A DNA stretch of 64,000 bases from positions 689,108 to 753,107 of the forward strand of contig NMRA01000129.1 in assembly GCA_002633005.1 (NCBI GenBank), given 5' to 3'. Of this stretch, positions 60,001 to 64,000 are shown one piece after another. The position numbers and the translations under genes were made by a program. A model generated the notes under the pieces. The model made no database searches. It saw only the letters and a program-made list of their open reading frames with translations, and had not been told where the DNA came from. This DNA is from Phoronis australis (lineage: Eukaryota; Phoronida; Phoronidae). Position 1 is the stretch's first letter. Every line of letters begins with the position of its first letter.

Positions 60001-60940
60001 ACTGCGTGAAGGTATAAATCAATATTTTTATATTCCGCGTGTAATCAAGACTCACACAGCGAGGAAGCTACACGACATTTTTATAATATTTTAGAGATTT
60101 GTCATGTCGCGACAAACTATTTTCATTTGCAGTGTCTTATTTGGAAGACAGGATCAGTAAGATGTTTTGTTTAGACTTTGAAAACATACTCTCAAGCAAT
60201 GGCTCGTTTTCATTGGCTATTGGTTATATATTGGTTGTATATTCAAAGGGTTATATATTGGTTGTATATTCAAAGGGTTATATATTGGTTGTATATTCAA
60301 AGGGTTATATATTGGTTGTATATTCAAAGCCAAAATAATGAAATATTGTTCTCACACAAACACAATGGATGTCACAATACCGTTTCAGAGGTTGTCAATG
60401 TAAATTTATATTAAATTCCAATCCAAATTTTGATATATAAACGACGTAATACAGCACAATTCAGGGACTAACTTTGTTGGCATATCTTCTGAAAAAAATC
60501 TTTACCTCCGTGTAAGAGATTAAATATCCTCAGACCTTACCTGGGTAAGAGATCGGCGATTTGAGATGTTTAGCGGTTGTCGCCGCCGTGGGCTGATAAT
60601 AATCAGGAGTTTGTGAGCACGAGACAATCCCTGGGGTCCAAGCACTGTAGGGCGGCGGAGGAGGGTTACTCACAACACTTGGCGGGGCTGGTGGAGAGAG
60701 GTGTTGGAAGCTGGCGTAGGTTTGCGGGATGTAGGCCGAGTTATCCTGCACGTGCGACGGCGAATGCTGCTGTGGTCCGCCGAGACCTAGTAATTCGTGG
60801 ATGGCAAAACTGTTCCGGTGCTGAGTCAAATTGGCACCATTATAGCCCGAGGAAGCCGGGTGGTAGGCCCGGGCGACATCGTTCATAGATCCGGACAAAC
60901 TCAGTGGTAATCTGGCGTACGAACTGAGCACGGAGTTCAT
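51038..60940 (-). CDS. Vsx: Vsx-type paired-like homeobox transcription factor, five exons
   Basis: Exons 60940-60541, 56143-56065, 54225-54102, 51941-51761 and 51297-51038 join in phases 1, 2, 0 and 1 to give 347 residues. FAIHELLGL (45-53) is the Vsx octapeptide, a Groucho-type repression motif. A basic stretch (RKKKRRRHR, ~152-160) opens the homeodomain: [40 protein letters not shown], with Gln at position 50. Directly after is the CVC domain ([20 protein letters not shown]) diagnostic of Vsx/Chx10, then SLPLPDSI. The last exon has an OAR-like motif ([14 protein letters not shown], ~297-310) and an acidic tail. ATG 60940 was chosen; an upstream in-frame ATG is not seen. Family members act in photoreceptor, bipolar and interneuron specification. 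Helix 1 departs from the usual SYQLEELEKAF. Confidence 0.97.
51298..51760 (-). other. Vsx intron 4
   Basis: Between donor CTAG|GTAATT and acceptor ATTCTGTTTCAG. No other feature recognised. Confidence 0.85.
53255..53518 (+). repeat. 33-bp minisatellite, eight copies
   Basis: Units read AATGCATACACGAGCTCCAT followed by GATAATATAGTT and T or C; 264 bp is exactly eight units. One copy has GAGGTCC for GAGCTCC and another AAGGCATAC. Because the period is eleven codons, all frames without a stop stay open (minus strand [11 protein letters not shown] repeats), which is an artefact of the period, not a gene. Confidence 0.97.
53551..53584. repeat. Short hairpin, 11-bp arms
   Basis: CAAGGAGTGTA and its complement TACACTCCTTG surround 12 bases, just after the minisatellite. 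Confidence 0.7.
54226..56064 (-). other. Vsx intron 2
   Basis: 1.8 kb between donor CATAG|GTAAGT and acceptor TAATATTCCAG. No coding sequence or repeat recognised. Confidence 0.85.
56144..60540 (-). other. Vsx intron 1
   Basis: 4.4 kb between donor CCAG|GTAAGG and acceptor GTGTACACACAG. Apart from the minisatellite at 60222-60329 I see no repeat or gene. A long first intron in a developmental regulator is a sensible place for enhancers, but none can be named from sequence alone. Confidence 0.85.
60222..60329 (+). repeat. 27-bp minisatellite, four copies
   Basis: Four identical units of GGTTATATATTGGTTGTATA followed by TTCAAAG, 210 bases from exon 1 within Vsx intron 1. Identity between units indicates recent expansion or ongoing homogenisation. 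Confidence 0.97.
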
Positions 60941-62110
60941 GGTAAATGTTGTCGACAGCGCCACGGACCGAGATTATAAGGAACGGCTTGCCTAATCATC
61001 CAAACATTCGCATCACGCTGGATTAAGACCAGTGCGCGTAAACAAACACCACGTTGGGAATGTTCGACGGACAGTCACTACAAGTCCACCATCTCAATCC
61101 GCCAATCACAGATGGTCGACTGCGAAACATTCTTAAATTTCGTTCACATTTTCTCGTTTATAACATCAAATTATCTTCAAAATGTGAGGATCCTCGATTT
61201 TGGTGATTCTTAGGTTCCATTATGAGAAATGTGATCGTATAACCTCCACTGGCATTATAAAACCGCAAATTTATGACTTTTTGCATTATTTTTAAAAGCT
61301 TTGTTTCTTAAGAAAAAAGTATTAAGAAATACGAAAATATGTGTCATCCACTATCATAATTATAATTTTGCATAATACAAACGTCAAATATAGTTTAGGT
61401 ATCACATGTTTAATGTTTCATGCAATATCATTGTTACAGTGAAGGCACGAGCGAAGTTCTAGAACGTTTCGGCCTCATTTTACATGATGACTATTCCTTC
61501 CCACCTTTTCGTGCTACCCCAACACTGGTAACAGTAACTTCCCGCTGTTTTTTCATTCAATTTTCTACAACCTATTTGCTGAACAGATTCGCTATTATCT
61601 CGACGCTATTATTGAGAACGACGTGTCAAACACTGCATTCTAAAGCGATCGTTGTAATCTTGTTTGTTGTAATTCTATAATTATATCAGTCTCTTTACCG
61701 GGGAACAGGTGACGTTTAATTTTATACAAACTCAACAAAAAGGACGAGTAGTATTTCCCACTACACTCCGTTCATCCCGTAATTAGCTTGTTTTTGTGGA
61801 TTTAATTCGCAATCTTTGCATTAAATTGCCATTCACTATATCTCGGAATGACTGTTGAAAGGGTTGGCTTGTCAGTCTTCGGTACAACTATTCACAATTA
61901 AACAACTGGGTGCCAACTGTTCTGAACGACCGACCCACTAGGCCTGTCAAAAGCATCCTGTCCTATTCTTTTATTTTCATGTTCATCAGAATTTAGGAAA
62001 GTAGACAACAGAGTTTTGGTTACAAAATATAGTGAATTATTTCACACAAACAGTTCCATTACTCCTATTTCTCAAACAAAATGTATTTATTTGATTTATT
62101 TGTCGTGTTT
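60941..62110. other. 5' flank of Vsx
   Basis: The first 200 bases upstream of the ATG are GC-richer than the rest and include CCAATCACAGATGG (CCAAT-like) at 61101. No clear TATA box. Nothing further recognised. Confidence 0.5.
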
Positions 62111-62133
62111 TAACGTGGTATCAGAAGTGAATA

Positions 62134-62390
62134 ATGATTATAACTTTCTCATACAATAATAATAATCATAATGATAATACCATATTAATACTAATAGTAA
62201 TAATATCAACAATAATAACAATAATAATACTAATAATGGCAATATTAGTAACAAATATAAGAAGAAGAAGAACAACAATAACAATAATTTGGCAGTTCCG
62301 GAGTGCGAATGTCTGACGGGCAAAATCCTGGCTAATACTCTACCCTGTCCCTCCAACTCAAAATCCTGGATCCGCCACTGGTAAACAATT
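62134..62390. repeat. (AAT)-rich microsatellite joined to a hAT-like end
   Basis: Irregular AAT/ACT/AAC triplets from 62155 to 62290, then a stretch ending TCCTGGATCCGCCACTG (62366-62382), the terminal type of a widespread hAT-like repeat (CAGTGGCGGATCC). The other end of that element is not evident. Confidence 0.6.
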
Positions 62391-63227
62391 TGGGATAAAG
62401 CGATGATTGTGACTAGGAACAGTAGAAAATACGTTTCAATAAACATTTTGTCCACATTGTCATCGAAAACCATTACAGAAATGCAACGTACTTTCTAGAG
62501 CTTTTTTGAAGACATTGAAATATTCCGTTTTCCAAAGACCGTTTGAGAATTTATTTCACAATGCTGCAACACGGTAAATTTTCTAAGTTACTACACGTAC
62601 TTTTGTCATTCTTGTTAACATTTCTATTCACTGTTCGAATTTAAAAGTACTTTTAGGGCTTAAAGAAACCCATTCAGTTGTTTTCACAAGTTTAGGATAT
62701 ATAACTAGCTTTAAAAATAACATTGAAATAGGAACTTGTTTTCCGTATTTCCCTCCCGGACTATGGTTCGATAATCAAACTTTCCCAAAATAGTTTTAAG
62801 TAATACAATTGCAGTAGTATAAATAACACTCAACATGCAATCAGGTCCCAAACCTAACATCTGGAACAAAACTATTAATTATATGACAATTCTGTTTCAG
62901 TTTTTAATTGCTAAATATTATATCGTCTGCAACTCAGACGTCGATTCATCGGTAACTACAATATCAAATATTGTTGTTATTTAACTATCTTCGAGAAATG
63001 TTACAAGTTCAATGCACAATTACCGTTGTTTTCATCTTCGTTTTCTCTTTTCAAGTAATGAATCGTTACATTTAAAACTGTTTCTTTTACAAGAGAAAAC
63101 TTGTAGCCTTAAACGCGCAAGTGCATACATATAGGATGTGATCCGACACGTGAACAGTCTAGGTGAAGTATTTAAAAAATCTGCCGAAAAAGTGAAAGAA
63201 ACTTGGGAGTATAAGATAAATACTCGA

Positions 63228-63287
63228 CATTATTCCACGTATCGACCTCGACCTTCGGTCTCTGAGTCGGTCGATACGCTGAATAAT
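63228..63287. repeat. Hairpin, about 22-bp arms
   Basis: GACATTATTC-CGTATCGACC on the left faces GGTCGATACG-GAATAATGTC on the right, with about two mismatches in the middle and a loop of some 17-20 bases that itself contains GACC/GGTC. It may be the terminus of a mobile element. Confidence 0.65.
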
Positions 63288-63289
63288 GT

Positions 63290-64000
63290 CTCGTTGGATA
63301 TTACTTCATTTACGCCACTCTCAGTACATTTTGTGTATATATTTACTTACTTCTTTATTATTTTTTATTCATAAAAGTGAAGTGAAAGATGAAATTTAAA
63401 AATCTGTGTTGAGCTTTGTTTATTTTGAAATTGGGAATACAATATGGAGTTTCAAGAAACTCGTTTTTAACCAAAATGAACAGGAAAGTGCATCCGAAAT
63501 ATATGTTAGTGTATCTATTCTTCGTTGAACACCCACAAATACATTTTCAAATGGCAAGTATAATTTTCTGTTAATTTTCTCCTTTTACATTTTCTGCGAG
63601 AACGCGCTCCTTATTTAGAGACTTCTCTGCAACAAAATGGTGATTTATTTGGTCACCGTTCACGTGGAAATCTAACCCAGTTCGCATACCAAAATGCACT
63701 AAGTTATGTGTAATTCTGTCATTTCAGGATTTAATATATTTAAGGAATAAACTGAAAGTGACAAAATGCAACTTGTCTTCATCATGCGGTTAAGAAGTTA
63801 TCTGAAGTGGATTAATGTTGTTTACGTTTAATGTTAAGGTTATAGAAATCTTGTTTCATACCAAAACAAATAATAGATCAACTGTTTTATGCAGCGTATG
63901 AGTCACGAAAATCGTTATTTAGTCCAAAATTGAAATGTGCTCGCCAAACTCTAAGGAATGTCGAGCTATTTCTGAGAGACAAGAGAAGATTGCAAACCCA
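63290..64000. other. No gene recognised at the right edge
   Basis: AT-rich sequence with only short frames. Confidence 0.5.

Noticed and set aside
60099-60414. Open frames with GYILVVYSK repeats
   Set aside because: Translation of the 27-bp minisatellite in Vsx intron 1.
1-64000. CRISPR array, operon, bacterial or phage genes
   Set aside because: Tandem repeats here lack unique spacers of constant length; genes have introns and eukaryotic splice sites; nothing prokaryotic is visible.

Overview
The window is nuclear DNA from an animal: AT-rich (by eye under 40% GC), with introns carrying GT..AG splice sites, many transposon remnants, short tandem repeats and two N stretches that look like assembly gaps. 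The gene set (a Vsx-type homeobox gene, an SLC52-type riboflavin transporter, an SLC35A-type nucleotide-sugar transporter and a Reeler/mucin/SEA/EGF membrane protein) and the transposon mix (Ty3/gypsy, Penelope-like, Harbinger-like, Kolobok-like, LINE) suggest a marine invertebrate. A hemichordate or cephalochordate is my best guess, but the species is an inference and other bilaterians are not excluded.

Layout. 1-4853: 3' part of a Ty3/gypsy retrotransposon ending in a short LTR, with an internal duplication at a single N. 4861-6300: a decayed partial copy of the 3' end of the riboflavin transporter gene. 6400-7050: a diverged repeat array carrying motifs that resemble the CTCF core. 7751-8727: N gap. 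10.0-12.5 kb: microsatellite, 75-bp minisatellite and a Harbinger-like element. 13561-17142 (minus): complete three-exon riboflavin transporter gene, 474 codons, whose splice junctions all join in phase. 18094-19445: Kolobok-like DNA transposon with TTAA duplication, about 167-bp inverted ends and a broken THAP gene. 20.7-22.3 kb: a small palindromic element and a LINE 3' end. 22948-26382 (plus): three-exon gene for a Reeler-mucin-SEA-EGF-EGF-transmembrane protein. 30171-30815 (plus): single-exon gene of unknown function. 34899-40285 (minus): three exons of a nucleotide-sugar transporter, first exon not found. 40.8-47 kb: transposon-rich stretch (Penelope-like endonuclease fragment inside inverted arms, a TIR element with a gap, a fold-back element). 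51038-60940 (minus): complete five-exon Vsx gene, 347 residues, with octapeptide, homeodomain, CVC domain and OAR-like motif; two of its introns hold minisatellites. 60.9-64 kb: flank of Vsx, with a microsatellite and a hairpin.

The genes do not form an operon or a pathway; they are independent loci separated by repeats. The most informative structures are the exon-level partial duplication of the transporter gene, the unusual Reeler-mucin receptor, the CTCF-like motif array and several structurally complete transposons.
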